This document shows positions 35,589 to 43,589 of a DNA stretch of 64,000 nt, piece after piece. The notes below the pieces were generated by a model, which worked only from the letters and a program-made list of their open reading frames with translations, was not told where the DNA came from and searched no databases. The first letter of the stretch is position 1, and each line of letters begins with the position of its first letter. A program made the translations under genes and the position numbers. Source of the stretch: Lysinibacillus agricola (GTDB lineage: Bacteria > Bacillota > Bacilli > Bacillales_A > Planococcaceae); contig NZ_CP067341.1 of NCBI RefSeq assembly GCF_016638705.1, forward strand, positions 4,653,501 to 4,717,500, read 5' to 3'.

Positions 35589-35863
35589 TTAATGAGCAAG
35601 ATATTATAAATGCAATTTGCTTATCACAAGCCTATTATAAAAACATTCGCCCTGAGGATGTGCTTGTAGAACTAGCATACGATGATGACACAGGCTTTGG
35701 TGCAGAAGTTGAAGTTAATGGTCAAATCGAAATGTTCGATACAGCAGCTATGATTGGTGCACTTCGTGTATGGATTAAAGATGTCCTACATAGTGATCCA
35801 TTTTCAACAGGCATCGAACTCGTCCTAGACGATGAAGAAGGCATTATTGCTAGATTATCGTAA
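35576..35863 (+). CDS. DUF2653 protein, YxcD-like
   Basis: 95 aa, acidic, no signal or membrane segment. It begins inside the previous gene at an ATG with AGAGGA upstream. The conserved look is INEQDIINAICLSQAYYKNI, VELAYDDDTGFGAEV and the end GIELVLDDEEGIIARL. I associate this with the Bacillus YxcD/DUF2653 family, from memory. Cytoplasmic; function unknown. Confidence 0.75.
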   Translation: MAQIINEQDIINAICLSQAYYKNIRPEDVLVELAYDDDTGFGAEVEVNGQIEMFDTAAMIGALRVWIKDVLHSDPFSTGIELVLDDEEGIIARLS

Positions 35864-35876
35864 ATAAGAAAAGTAT

Positions 35877-35914
35877 AGCAGTTCAATAAATCTTAAAGAT
35901 TTATTGAACTGCTT
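35877..35914. terminator. Bidirectional terminator
   Basis: Perfect hairpin with arms AGCAGTTCAATAAATCTT and AAGATTTATTGAACTGCT, flanked by T-rich sequence. It separates the converging genes ending at 35863 (+) and 35917 (-). Confidence 0.9.
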
Positions 35915-35916
35915 TG

Positions 35917-36285
35917 TTAATTTTCAAGACGTTTTTTTGCCTGTTCTTTTTCATCTTCCTCAATTGAAAAATCGACAATTGATCGACCGAGCATCAATAG
36001 CGCAATAAACATGACGCCTGTTCCAACAATTAAATAAATCATCGTAAATATCTTTGAAAAATCACTGGTAGGATACAGACCCGTCTCAACACCTGTTGGA
36101 ATTAAACTCACTACTGCAAAATACATGGCATCCAGCCAGTACCAACCCTCTGTCCCTTTATAAAACATTGTTCCGGAAAGAATGATTAAAAATAATGTTG
36201 TAAACAATGATAGAAACTGTGGACGCTTGAATGACCTCCATATCCCTTTTAATAATCTTTTTGCAGATAAAATAAATGACAGCAT
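35917..36285 (-). CDS. Two-TM ion channel, NaK-like, with atypical selectivity filter
   Basis: 122 aa. It has an N-terminal amphipathic segment, TM1 (about 26-42), a pore helix (LDAMYFAVVSL), a filter region and TM2 (about 78-98). The overall plan and the start MLSFILSAKRLLKG closely resemble the Bacillus cereus NaK channel as I remember it. The filter reads PTGVETGLYPT (63-73) where K+ channels have TVGYGD and NaK has TVGDGN. The channel is a tetramer in the family. Ion selectivity here cannot be predicted. AAAAGGAG precedes the ATG, and it is monocistronic. Confidence 0.85.
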   Translation of the reverse strand: MLSFILSAKRLLKGIWRSFKRPQFLSLFTTLFLIILSGTMFYKGTEGWYWLDAMYFAVVSLIPTGVETGLYPTSDFSKIFTMIYLIVGTGVMFIALLMLGRSIVDFSIEEDEKEQAKKRLEN

Positions 36286-36379
36286 CGCATTCTCCTTTTG
36301 ATCAATTTCTCCTCAGTATGATTTACATCTAAAAATTGTACTAGATATTCATAACAATAAAAATAAAATATTTCAGATA

Positions 36380-36534
36380 TGTTGATTAACCATTTTTATC
36401 CATCTTAATTAATTAGAAGGCTCTGATTTCCGCTACGGGCTACAATCAGTTAAAAATGGGCATATATTAGCAAAATAGCAACAAAAAAATCCTTTTATCG
36501 CTCAAATAATAAACCTATTTTTCCCTAATCAACA
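36380..36534. repeat. Family A fold-back element, copy A3 (best preserved)
   Basis: 155 bp from TGTTGATTAACC to CCCTAATCAACA. An inner inverted pair (CCATTTTT/AAAAATGG and CTGATT/AATCAG) surrounds TCCGCTACGGGCTAC. The rest is AT-rich (TTAGCAAAATAGC, CCTTTTATCGCTC). No ORF. Confidence 0.8.
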
Positions 36535-36578
36535 CGCCTGAAAATATTTAAAACTATATTTTTTTATTGAAAACGTAA

Positions 36579-36611
36579 AAGGTAGAGGCTTCTATTCACA
36601 GCCTCTACCTT
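36579..36611 (-). terminator. Terminator after the SLH SGNH hydrolase gene
   Basis: Arms AAGGTAGAGGCT and AGCCTCTACCTT around a 9-nt loop. On the minus strand it is followed by TTACGTTTTC, 17 bp after the stop. Confidence 0.85.
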
Positions 36612-36627
36612 GAATACTTGCACTTCT

Positions 36628-38250
36628 TTATTTTAATAAACTATTAAAGTTTACAAATATTTTTGCTGCATGGCTACGCTTTGTCGAAGCCTCTGGTGAA
36701 AATTTCCCTTCATTACCTATAATAATGCCTTGCTCATACAACATTGTGATTGCATGTTTAGTTTCTTCATTGTAAGAAGCAATATCAGAGAATGGTACTT
36801 TTCCTTTCACAGCATAAGGTTGCTTTAGCTGATGTTCGTAGGCACGATTAATCATTAATGCTAATTGAGCGCGAGTAACTGGCTGTCCAGGGTTAAACTT
36901 CCCATCCGTTCCCTTAACTAGCCCATATGCATAAGCTGCTGCAATCTCCGACTGAGTTCCGTCATCATAGCTTGCAATGTCGGTAAATGGTGCCTGTTCC
37001 TTCGTCGTTAAACCAAGGCTTCTAACAAGCATACTAGCAGCCTGTGCCCGAGTTACATTTTGCTCTGGTCTAAACGTACCATCTGCGTAGCCTTTCATAA
37101 TACCTGTCTCAGCTGCTTTCTGAATAAAGTCCTTTGCCCAATGATTTTCTATATCAGTAAAGCTTAAAGTTCTTCCTTCTGTCGCAAAAGTAATTGTTGG
37201 ACTTTGTACACTTTCATTGCCAGCTGCATCCACTGCTTTAACAGCTACCGTATATGTTGTATTCTCTGTTAAATTATCCAAAGTTATAGCCGTTGTATCA
37301 GCGTTTTCTGTAAAAGTTAGTTTACCATTTACATATACATTGTAATTAGTAACGCCTACATTATCCATCGCTTCCTGCCAGCTTATTTTTACAGTTTTAC
37401 TATCTTTCATATTTGCTTGGATAGCCTTTGATACATCCCATAACGCACTTGCTTTAATCGCTGGTAAAAACGCCTCATTCGCTACTGCTAAATAGCCTGC
37501 TTCACTTAAATGAATATTTTCAGGATTTGGTAAATAGCTTGGAACATCCTGTGCTACAATATCGTATGTCGGGACAAAGATGGCACCCGCTTTTTCAACA
37601 GTTGTTTTAATCGTTGAATTCATGACTGTTAATAGTACTTTAAATTGTTTCTGTAAATCCTCACTATAGTATGGGAAAGAATTATAATAGCCCATAACGT
37701 AAACTTGAACATTCGGATTTAGCTCCTTAATTTCATCCAAAATAGCGGCAATATTTTTTATTGCCCCTTGGGAAGCCTTTAACATCGCTGCTGCACTAAG
37801 ACCAGTTGTCTGAGACTCTTCTAAAATGGGTATTAAATCATTGGCACCAGCGGTTAGAGTAATAATTTCCGCCTCTTTTAAAGATGTGCGAAGCTTTACC
37901 TTCTCACTTTGATATCCGAATCCTATCACTGGCTTTTCCACATTATTTTGTATATCCTCCAATACATTTTTCGTTGTATAGCCTGAATATGCAAATCCCT
38001 TATTATAAGAAGTTATTAAACCGTCCTGCTGTAGAGCTTGCGCAACAAAATCTGTATAACCTAACCCGATCATACCAATCTCATTCATACCATGTGCCAA
38101 GGAATCACCAAGTGCTACGTAATCTGCTTGAGTTACCCAACTTGGCGCAATATAATCTCTCTGTTCCTCAGCATTTGCTCCTATCGGTACTGCTAATTGT
38201 AACGCCAGAACGCTCGCTGCTAAAAATCGAAATTTCTTTGATAATTGCAT
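36628..38250 (-). CDS. SGNH/GDSL hydrolase with FN3 and three SLH domains
   Basis: 540 aa from ATG 38250 (GGAGG nine bases upstream); the reading to 38280 lacks a site. Signal peptide 1-27 ends GANA. The SGNH domain (about 40-270) has YVALGDSLAHG with Ser50 and TAGANDL with Asn137. In the last block the catalytic His is in ENIHLSEAGY, where most relatives have Asp three residues before the His; here it is Glu244. A fibronectin-III domain (about 275-360) and three SLH modules (about 363-540, e.g. FTDIENHWAKDFIQKA and KFNPGQPVTRAQLA) anchor it to the cell wall. It is a surface esterase or lipase; substrate unknown. Confidence 0.92.
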   Translation of the reverse strand: MQLSKKFRFLAASVLALQLAVPIGANAEEQRDYIAPSWVTQADYVALGDSLAHGMNEIGMIGLGYTDFVAQALQQDGLITSYNKGFAYSGYTTKNVLEDIQNNVEKPVIGFGYQSEKVKLRTSLKEAEIITLTAGANDLIPILEESQTTGLSAAAMLKASQGAIKNIAAILDEIKELNPNVQVYVMGYYNSFPYYSEDLQKQFKVLLTVMNSTIKTTVEKAGAIFVPTYDIVAQDVPSYLPNPENIHLSEAGYLAVANEAFLPAIKASALWDVSKAIQANMKDSKTVKISWQEAMDNVGVTNYNVYVNGKLTFTENADTTAITLDNLTENTTYTVAVKAVDAAGNESVQSPTITFATEGRTLSFTDIENHWAKDFIQKAAETGIMKGYADGTFRPEQNVTRAQAASMLVRSLGLTTKEQAPFTDIASYDDGTQSEIAAAYAYGLVKGTDGKFNPGQPVTRAQLALMINRAYEHQLKQPYAVKGKVPFSDIASYNEETKHAITMLYEQGIIIGNEGKFSPEASTKRSHAAKIFVNFNSLLK

Positions 38251-38333
38251 ACACTCACTCCTCCAATTTCTACTAATCACTAGTTTAATATAAGGAGGAT
38301 AAAAATGGGCTAAAAAAGAAACTATTGTTTTTT

Positions 38334-39503
38334 CTATTCAAGCTGTATTTTCCCATATATGCCGCCACCGCCAACTTCAATTGTCAATTGCCCCGTTCTT
38401 GCTAAATCGATCATCTTGGCAATTTTATGTGGCACGATTTGTTCGAGCTGTTCTAGCGTGACTCGATGCAAGATGTTCATCTCTGTACCGAATGCTTGTA
38501 CTAATCTTTCCATCATTTTTGGCCCTAAACCTGGAATAAAATCTAGTGGTACTTGATGAATATATGGTGGTCGAGCACGTTTATCCGTAACTTGCTCTGA
38601 GAGCTCATTAATACGTGATGCAACACCCTTTATAATTTGCGTACTTTCACAGTTTGTACAGATTGTTGCCGTATTGCTAAGCTGTTCACCACATTTTGCA
38701 CAGACAGTCTGATGATATTTCCCAAGTAAAGGATTTAAGCCATAATTACTTGTTATTGCTCGACCTTGCTGTTCATGAAGCGCCATCTTTAATTCTGTAA
38801 AATTGGCATCAAATAGTCTTAATTTTTGATACTCACGTGCAATTTTCCCAAGTGAATGTGCATCGGAATTGCTGACAAATGTATATGATTGAAGCTCTTT
38901 AATGCTACTCACCATATCGGTATCAGAGCTTAAACCAAGCTCAATTGCATCTATAAGCTGAGGGTCAAATACTTCTGTTAAACTACGGTGCACACCTTTA
39001 CCAAACAAGCTTTTAAATGGTGTAAAAACATGCGCAGGAATAAAGAGCCCTCCTAACTCACGAACCTTTTGTTGCAATGTTCGACCATCACAATATATTC
39101 GTTGAGAGCTTAAATGAATATTTTTCATATGATTAGACATCCAATTTGAAAATTCCCTCATAAGCAAAAGCGTTGGAAAATAGGCAAGTACATGGATTGG
39201 CCCAAGGCAATGATGATCATAAATCTCAATTTCAGTACCCGGGATAAGGGTTGTTTCTTGATAACGAAGCCCTCCTTGCACTAGCTCCTTTAGTTCGCCC
39301 TGTCCAATCATCTCTGCCATCTCATCCATTACCTCTGGTGAATGACAATCAATAATCCCAATAATATCTAGTCCCTTTCTTGTACTAGAAGTCTCTAGAA
39401 TTCTTGTTAACGTTAGCGTTTTACTGCCAGTAATTTTGACAGCGCGTCCACTAGAAGTACGTCCAATATGAATATGTAAATCTGTATAGAAATCTTTCAT
39501 CAT
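38334..39503 (-). CDS. Endonuclease Q (PHP-type, YqxK-like)
   Basis: 389 aa from ATG 39503 with AGGAG eight bases upstream. The PHP metal site includes DLHIHIG near the N-terminus, IGIIDCHSPEV, GTEIEIYDHH, IPAHVF and SNSDAHSLG. A four-cysteine zinc element follows (CAKCGE...CTNCES), then a helix-hairpin-helix (FIPGLGPKMMERLV). This matches EndoQ, known from archaea and some Bacillus species, which nicks 5' to deaminated bases (uracil, hypoxanthine, xanthine) and abasic sites. It is probably a DNA-repair enzyme. A 58-aa gene lies upstream on the same strand. Confidence 0.9.
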   Translation of the reverse strand: MMKDFYTDLHIHIGRTSSGRAVKITGSKTLTLTRILETSSTRKGLDIIGIIDCHSPEVMDEMAEMIGQGELKELVQGGLRYQETTLIPGTEIEIYDHHCLGPIHVLAYFPTLLLMREFSNWMSNHMKNIHLSSQRIYCDGRTLQQKVRELGGLFIPAHVFTPFKSLFGKGVHRSLTEVFDPQLIDAIELGLSSDTDMVSSIKELQSYTFVSNSDAHSLGKIAREYQKLRLFDANFTELKMALHEQQGRAITSNYGLNPLLGKYHQTVCAKCGEQLSNTATICTNCESTQIIKGVASRINELSEQVTDKRARPPYIHQVPLDFIPGLGPKMMERLVQAFGTEMNILHRVTLEQLEQIVPHKIAKMIDLARTGQLTIEVGGGGIYGKIQLE

Positions 39504-39574
39504 TGTAACCACTCCTATTATTTTTTCGTAAAAATGAAAAAACCTCACATTACTGCAAGGTATTTTACTCTTAA

Positions 39575-39751
39575 TTATGAAGGTTGATTGCTGTGAGCAC
39601 TATTAATCGACTCAAAGGCACCCGAGCCCTGTGATGACATTGTAGAAGAATCATATGCCACTAATGTTACTCCAATTTTCTTTTCTAGCTCATTAATTTT
39701 TTCAAGCTGTTGCTGATCTAATTGCGCAACCTTTACCTCTTTCATTTTCAT
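39575..39751 (-). CDS. Small protein of 58 aa, unknown
   Basis: Found by translating the complement of the gap between endoQ and the TetR gene. It starts MKMKEVKVAQLDQQQLEKIN and continues ELEKKIGVTLVAYDSSTM, ending with a Ser/Asn-rich tail. AAAGGA lies four bases before the first ATG and ten before the second (39745). The first 35 residues look like a helix followed by a strand. It is 71 bp upstream of endoQ on the same strand, perhaps cotranscribed. No family recognised; it may be a conserved Bacillales small protein. Confidence 0.65.
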   Translation of the reverse strand: MKMKEVKVAQLDQQQLEKINELEKKIGVTLVAYDSSTMSSQGSGAFESINSAHSNQPS

Positions 39752-39805
39752 CAAATCCTTTCACGAATAAAATTCCCCGTTTTAGATACATATATACACG
39801 AAAAT

Positions 39806-39826
39806 AATGACTGACTGTCAGTCATT
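39806..39826. promoter_or_regulatory. TetR-family operator 1
   Basis: Perfect 21-bp palindrome with arms AATGACTGAC and GTCAGTCATT around T. It lies five bases upstream of a TTGACT/TAACAT promoter (39831-39859) of the TetR gene, and also in the leader side of the divergent small gene. A near copy is at 40495. Confidence 0.85.
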
Positions 39827-39830
39827 TTCT

Positions 39831-39859
39831 TTGACTTTATTTCAGCTATTTTGTAACAT
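39831..39859 (+). promoter_or_regulatory. Sigma-A promoter of the TetR gene
   Basis: TTGACT (39831-39836), a 17-nt spacer and TAACAT (39854-39859), 32 bp before the ATG. Confidence 0.6.
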
Positions 39860-39891
39860 ATTAAATAAGCAGGTCAAAAGCGAGGGATTCC

Positions 39892-40470
39892 ATGTCAAAG
39901 GAAGAGAAAATTATTCAGGCTGCAATTGAAGTTTTTCGTGAAAAAGGAATAGAAAAGACAAAGGTTTCAGATATCGTAAAAGCTGCAGGTATTGCACAAG
40001 GAACATTTTATCTTTATTTCCCATCACGACTTTCAGTTATGCCAGCCATTGCGAAAGTTATGGTTGAAAAAATTATTGCTGCTATTAACGATGGTATTTC
40101 GACACAAGAGCCTTTTGTAAAACAGCTTGAAAAAGTAGTAGATATTGTTTTTTCTCTAACAGAGGAATATCGAGATGTATTTGCACTTATCTATGCCGGT
40201 ATTACACAAACTGAGCATATGAAAGAATGGGAAAATATATATGCACCCTATTACGAATGGATGAATCATTTCTTATCTGTGGCTCAACACCAAGGAACGA
40301 TACGTGCTTCTCTAAATACTACACGTTCTTCCAAACTTATAATTGGTCTAGTAGAATCTGCCGCTGAACAAATTTATTTGTATGACGACAGTGAAGAAGA
40401 AACAATTAGACTTCAAAAGCTTGAGCTCCTCGACTTTTTACATCATGCACTCGGTTTACGTCACACATAA
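39892..40470 (+). CDS. TetR family transcriptional repressor
   Basis: 192 aa. The N-terminal helix-turn-helix (about 5-50) is KIIQAAIEVFREKGIEKTKV followed by VKAAGIAQGTFYLYFPSR. The C-terminal ligand domain is divergent, as usual. Palindromes of the same sequence lie just before this gene and just before the SMR efflux genes, so it probably represses both itself and the pump. The inducing compound is likely a cationic pump substrate, by inference. Confidence 0.93.
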   Translation: MSKEEKIIQAAIEVFREKGIEKTKVSDIVKAAGIAQGTFYLYFPSRLSVMPAIAKVMVEKIIAAINDGISTQEPFVKQLEKVVDIVFSLTEEYRDVFALIYAGITQTEHMKEWENIYAPYYEWMNHFLSVAQHQGTIRASLNTTRSSKLIIGLVESAAEQIYLYDDSEEETIRLQKLELLDFLHHALGLRHT

Positions 40471-40494
40471 GTGACGTTCTCTTTTAGACCAAAA

Positions 40495-40513
40495 ATGACT
40501 GAATGTCAGTCAT
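40495..40513. promoter_or_regulatory. TetR-family operator 2, before the SMR genes
   Basis: ATGACTGAATGTCAGTCAT, one mismatch from the operator 1 palindrome. It lies 29 bp before the first SMR ATG. Confidence 0.8.
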
Positions 40514-40542
40514 AATAATGGATAAATGAAAGGAATTTAGCT

Positions 40543-40896
40543 ATGCAAAAAGATTGGATTTATGTTGGATTAACTAGTTTGTTTGAATTGTTTTGGATAT
40601 TTGGTTTTAATGTTGCAAATGCTTGGTGGCATTGGATTATTATTGTGTCCTTAATTGCGTTGGATTTTCATTTCTTATCGAAAGCTTGTGAAAACCTACC
40701 TACAGGCACAGTTTATGCGACTTTTGCTGGGGTCGGTACAATTGGTACTACATTAATGGACATTTTTATTTTTGACGGGGAGTTTAATGCTATTAAAGGA
40801 ATTTTCATGTTTATTTTAGTACTGGGTGTTATTGGTCTTAATTTATCTGATAACCCTTCAAAAGATCCTGTTGAAAAGAAAGGAGCTCATGCATAA
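40543..40896 (+). CDS. SMR efflux subunit (first of a pair)
   Basis: 117 aa with four membrane segments. The key membrane Glu is in TSLFELFWIFGFN (about residue 14). LPTGTVYATFAGVGTIGTTL is the usual TM3 region (YAVWTGIGTV in many SMRs). A short charged tail follows. It ends exactly at the start of the second SMR gene. Paired SMR proteins such as YkkCD and EbrAB act as heterodimers that export cationic drugs in exchange for protons. The upstream operator links it to the TetR repressor. Confidence 0.92.
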   Translation: MQKDWIYVGLTSLFELFWIFGFNVANAWWHWIIIVSLIALDFHFLSKACENLPTGTVYATFAGVGTIGTTLMDIFIFDGEFNAIKGIFMFILVLGVIGLNLSDNPSKDPVEKKGAHA

Positions 40897-41210
40897 TGGG
40901 TTGGTTCCTTGTTTTATTAGCTGCAATTTCAGAAATTATAGGTGTTGTAGGTTTACGCTTTTATAGTCAGGAAAAAACTATACGTAATTTATTAATATAT
41001 GTAGGCGGCTTTGGAATGTCTTTTGTGCTTTTATATGCATCCTTTAACTATTTACAGTTAAGCATCGCCTATGTAGTATGGATTGGTATTGGTACAGTTG
41101 GTGCTGTTCTCGTGAATATTATATTCTTTGGAGAATCTAAAAACCTGACTCGAATTATTAGTATCATCGCCATTATCATTGGTGTGGCAGGTTTAAAAGC
41201 AATATCTTAA
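40896..41210 (+). CDS. SMR efflux subunit (second of a pair)
   Basis: 104 aa, four membrane segments. The essential Glu is in LLAAISEIIGVVGLRF (about residue 13), and the TM3 signature is SIAYVVWIGIGTVGAVLVN. The end FFGESKNLTRIISI is typical of the family. The start overlaps the first SMR stop by one base, so the two subunits are made together. It is shorter than its partner, lacking the charged C-terminal tail. Confidence 0.93.
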   Translation: MGWFLVLLAAISEIIGVVGLRFYSQEKTIRNLLIYVGGFGMSFVLLYASFNYLQLSIAYVVWIGIGTVGAVLVNIIFFGESKNLTRIISIIAIIIGVAGLKAIS

Positions 41211-41360
41211 TTTGACTTCAATTCTTTATACTGTGAATAAGCCTTTTGAAATAAACTTTTTCGTTGAAACTTTATTTTATAACTATGTAAATAGTGTATC
41301 TTGAGGATTTTATCACTATTAATTAGAGTGACAGGCCAGAAGATATATATTATATGAAGT

Positions 41361-41530
41361 GGTTGATTGGAGTGGAGACTGGGCGACTCCTTGGGGATCA
41401 GCGTCACAGATGAGACCCTGGAGCGAGCAAAGCGAGTAAAGCGGCTCACATCGGACGCCCCCAGGAAGCTCTGCTCTGTGCGAAAGCGTAGCGGCAGCAA
41501 CAAAGCGCCCAGTCGGAACGGAAATCAACC
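41361..41530. repeat. Family B fold-back element, copy B7 (inverted)
   Basis: It reads GGTTGATTGGAGTGGAGACT/GGGCGACTCC at the left and GCGCCCAGTCGGAACGGAAA/TCAACC at the right, so it is in the opposite orientation to B2 and B5. The interior has GATCAGCGTCACAGATGAGA, GAGCGAGCAAAGCGAG and one 36-bp unit (CTGTGCGAAAGCGTAGCGGC). A looser flank begins near 41310 (ATCACTATTAATTAGAGTGA). Confidence 0.85.
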
Positions 41531-41601
41531 CCTCGCTTTGCCAAAAACCATAATTACAACCTTAATTTTTTGGCATAATAGGCTTTGATATATCAATCAC
41601 T

Positions 41602-42396
41602 TTATGTAGTTTCTAAATCTTCCTTCGCGAATTGCTCTGGGATATACATTAAATATGGCTTACCTGTAAGTGGATGTGTTTGAATATCGGCATAAACGCC
41701 AAAAACATCTTGTAATAATGCCGGTGTAAGCACTTCTGCTGGTGTTCCAAAACAAACAATTCGGCCTTGCTGTAAAACATAAATTTGATCGCAATACATA
41801 GCTGCAATGTTTAAATCATGTATTGCAGCAACAACTGTTAAATGTAGAGTTTGAATTAGATCCATTAGCTGCAATTGATGCTGAATATCTAGATGATTTG
41901 TTGGCTCATCTAAAATAAGGACCTGCGCTTGCTGAGCGAGGGCACGAGCAACCATCACACGCTTTTTTTCTCCACCCGAAAGCGAGCTAAAGCTGCGTTT
42001 CTCTAAATGAGCGATACCTGTTTGGTTCAGTGCATCTTTTACAATTTGAAAATCTCGTTCTTGATCAAACTCCAATAGTTTTTTATGAGGTGTTCTCCCC
42101 ATACTTACTAAATCATGTACTGTAAAATCGAATAAGACCGGTGTTTCTTGACTTACAACTGCTAAATTTTTAGCTATGCCTTTACTCGATTGCTTTAAAA
42201 TATCCTGTTCATTTAATAATACTGTTCCACTTTCTGGTTTTAATAAACGATACATATTCTTTAATAGCGTTGACTTCCCACTACCATTAGGACCGATTAG
42301 CCCAACAAATTGCTTGTCCTTTATTTGAACACTTACTTCATGTAATATGCGTTCATCAGAAATGGAGAAAGATACTTGTTTCGCTTCTAATGTCAT
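41602..42396 (-). CDS. btuD: ABC transporter ATPase, cobalamin/iron-complex type (BtuD-like)
   Basis: 264 aa. Walker A is GPNGSGKST (about 35-43), the signature LSGGEKKRVMVARAL and Walker B VLILDEPTNHLD, with an H-loop in AAIHDLNIAAMY. It belongs to the FecE/BtuD/FhuC group. It follows the permease by 5 bp under a cobalamin riboswitch, which points to vitamin B12 or cobinamide import. A substrate-binding protein gene is missing from the operon. Confidence 0.88.
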   Translation of the reverse strand: MTLEAKQVSFSISDERILHEVSVQIKDKQFVGLIGPNGSGKSTLLKNMYRLLKPESGTVLLNEQDILKQSSKGIAKNLAVVSQETPVLFDFTVHDLVSMGRTPHKKLLEFDQERDFQIVKDALNQTGIAHLEKRSFSSLSGGEKKRVMVARALAQQAQVLILDEPTNHLDIQHQLQLMDLIQTLHLTVVAAIHDLNIAAMYCDQIYVLQQGRIVCFGTPAEVLTPALLQDVFGVYADIQTHPLTGKPYLMYIPEQFAKEDLETT

Positions 42397-42401
42397 ATGC
42401 T

Positions 42402-43448
42402 TTAATCTCCTTCACCGAAAGAATAATTGTTACGACGTAGCAGCCAAATGAAAAATGGTCCTCCACAAAAAGCCGTGATGATTCCAATTGGCATTTCTTC
42501 AGGGGCAATTAAAATTCTGGCAAGTGCATCTGCCCAAACTAAGAAAATCCCCCCTAGTAAAGCGCTAATCGGTATAACATATTTATGGTTTGAACCTACA
42601 ATCTGCCGTACAATATGTGGAATGATTAGGCCGACAAATCCGATTGAACCACTTACAGCGACAAGCACACCTGTTAATAATGATACTAATAAGATAAGCT
42701 GTATCCGAAACTGTTGTAAGTTGACCCCTAATGTGACAGCTGCTTCTTCCCCAAGAAGTAATAAATTTAAGCTTCGATAGTGAAGCCATAACAAGGCAAA
42801 TACTACAATAAAAATAACTGCAGGAATTAAAAGATTACTCCACTTCGCACCAGCTAGGCTTCCTAGCATCCAAAACATGACTGCCTTCATTCCCCCCTCT
42901 TGCTTCGACGTCATTAATATAAAATTTGAAATAGCAGATAAAATAAACGACACCGCCATCCCTGAAAGTAAAAGTCTAAAGACAGAGACTCTACCGCCCA
43001 CACGCGATAAGAAGAAAACTAACCCCATCGCTGTGAGAGAACCTAAAAATGCAGATATGGACAGAGCATAAACGCCCAGAAATGAAAAAGCACCTAATAT
43101 GATGACAGCTGTGGCACCAACTGTGGCACCAGAAGAGATCCTAAAAATATATGGTTCAGCAATTGAATTACGAACAAGTGCCTGAATAGCTGCTCCAGCA
43201 ATTGCCAAGCCCGCTCCAACGATAGCAGCGAGTAATACACGCGGAGCTCGTATTTGCCAAATGATAATTTCCTGTGAGCGACTCCAATCTTGTTCGATTG
43301 AATTTTGTATAATTGGGATTTTAGAAAGGATGACCTTCCATACATAAAGTGGCGTAACGGAAACCGATCCAACCATAATCGCAATTGTCATTGAAATTAT
43401 AAGTACTAGTAGAAGAGTCATTGAAAGTAGCATAAATTTTTTATTCAT
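42402..43448 (-). CDS. btuC: ABC transporter permease, cobalamin type (BtuC/FecCD)
   Basis: 348 aa from ATG 43448 (AGGAG upstream; the reading from 43469 contains that site). About ten membrane segments. FecCD family motifs are IIWQIRAPRVLLAAIVGAGL, GAAIQALVRNSIAEPYI, GLIIPHIVRQIVG and GGIFLVWADALAR. It forms the channel of an importer with the following ATPase. The leader is a cobalamin riboswitch, so the pair is expressed when B12 is low. Confidence 0.9.
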   Translation of the reverse strand: MNKKFMLLSMTLLLVLIISMTIAIMVGSVSVTPLYVWKVILSKIPIIQNSIEQDWSRSQEIIIWQIRAPRVLLAAIVGAGLAIAGAAIQALVRNSIAEPYIFRISSGATVGATAVIILGAFSFLGVYALSISAFLGSLTAMGLVFFLSRVGGRVSVFRLLLSGMAVSFILSAISNFILMTSKQEGGMKAVMFWMLGSLAGAKWSNLLIPAVIFIVVFALLWLHYRSLNLLLLGEEAAVTLGVNLQQFRIQLILLVSLLTGVLVAVSGSIGFVGLIIPHIVRQIVGSNHKYVIPISALLGGIFLVWADALARILIAPEEMPIGIITAFCGGPFFIWLLRRNNYSFGEGD

Positions 43449-43486
43449 TTGTTTATTAACTCCTATCATTCATTATAAATGAAGCA

Positions 43487-43527
43487 AAAAAGGGTATTCC
43501 ATGCAAATTACGCATAGAAATACCCTT
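43487..43527 (-). terminator. Riboswitch expression-platform terminator
   Basis: On the minus strand AAGGGTATTTCTATGC pairs with GCATGGAATACCC, followed by TTTTTTGC. It lies between the B12 aptamer and the btuC start, the position for transcription attenuation. Confidence 0.85.
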
Positions 43528-43589
43528 GATTAAACAAAGTCAGAAGGATTTCCTTCTACTATTGTCCGTAATCGCTTTCATCCTCGTGG

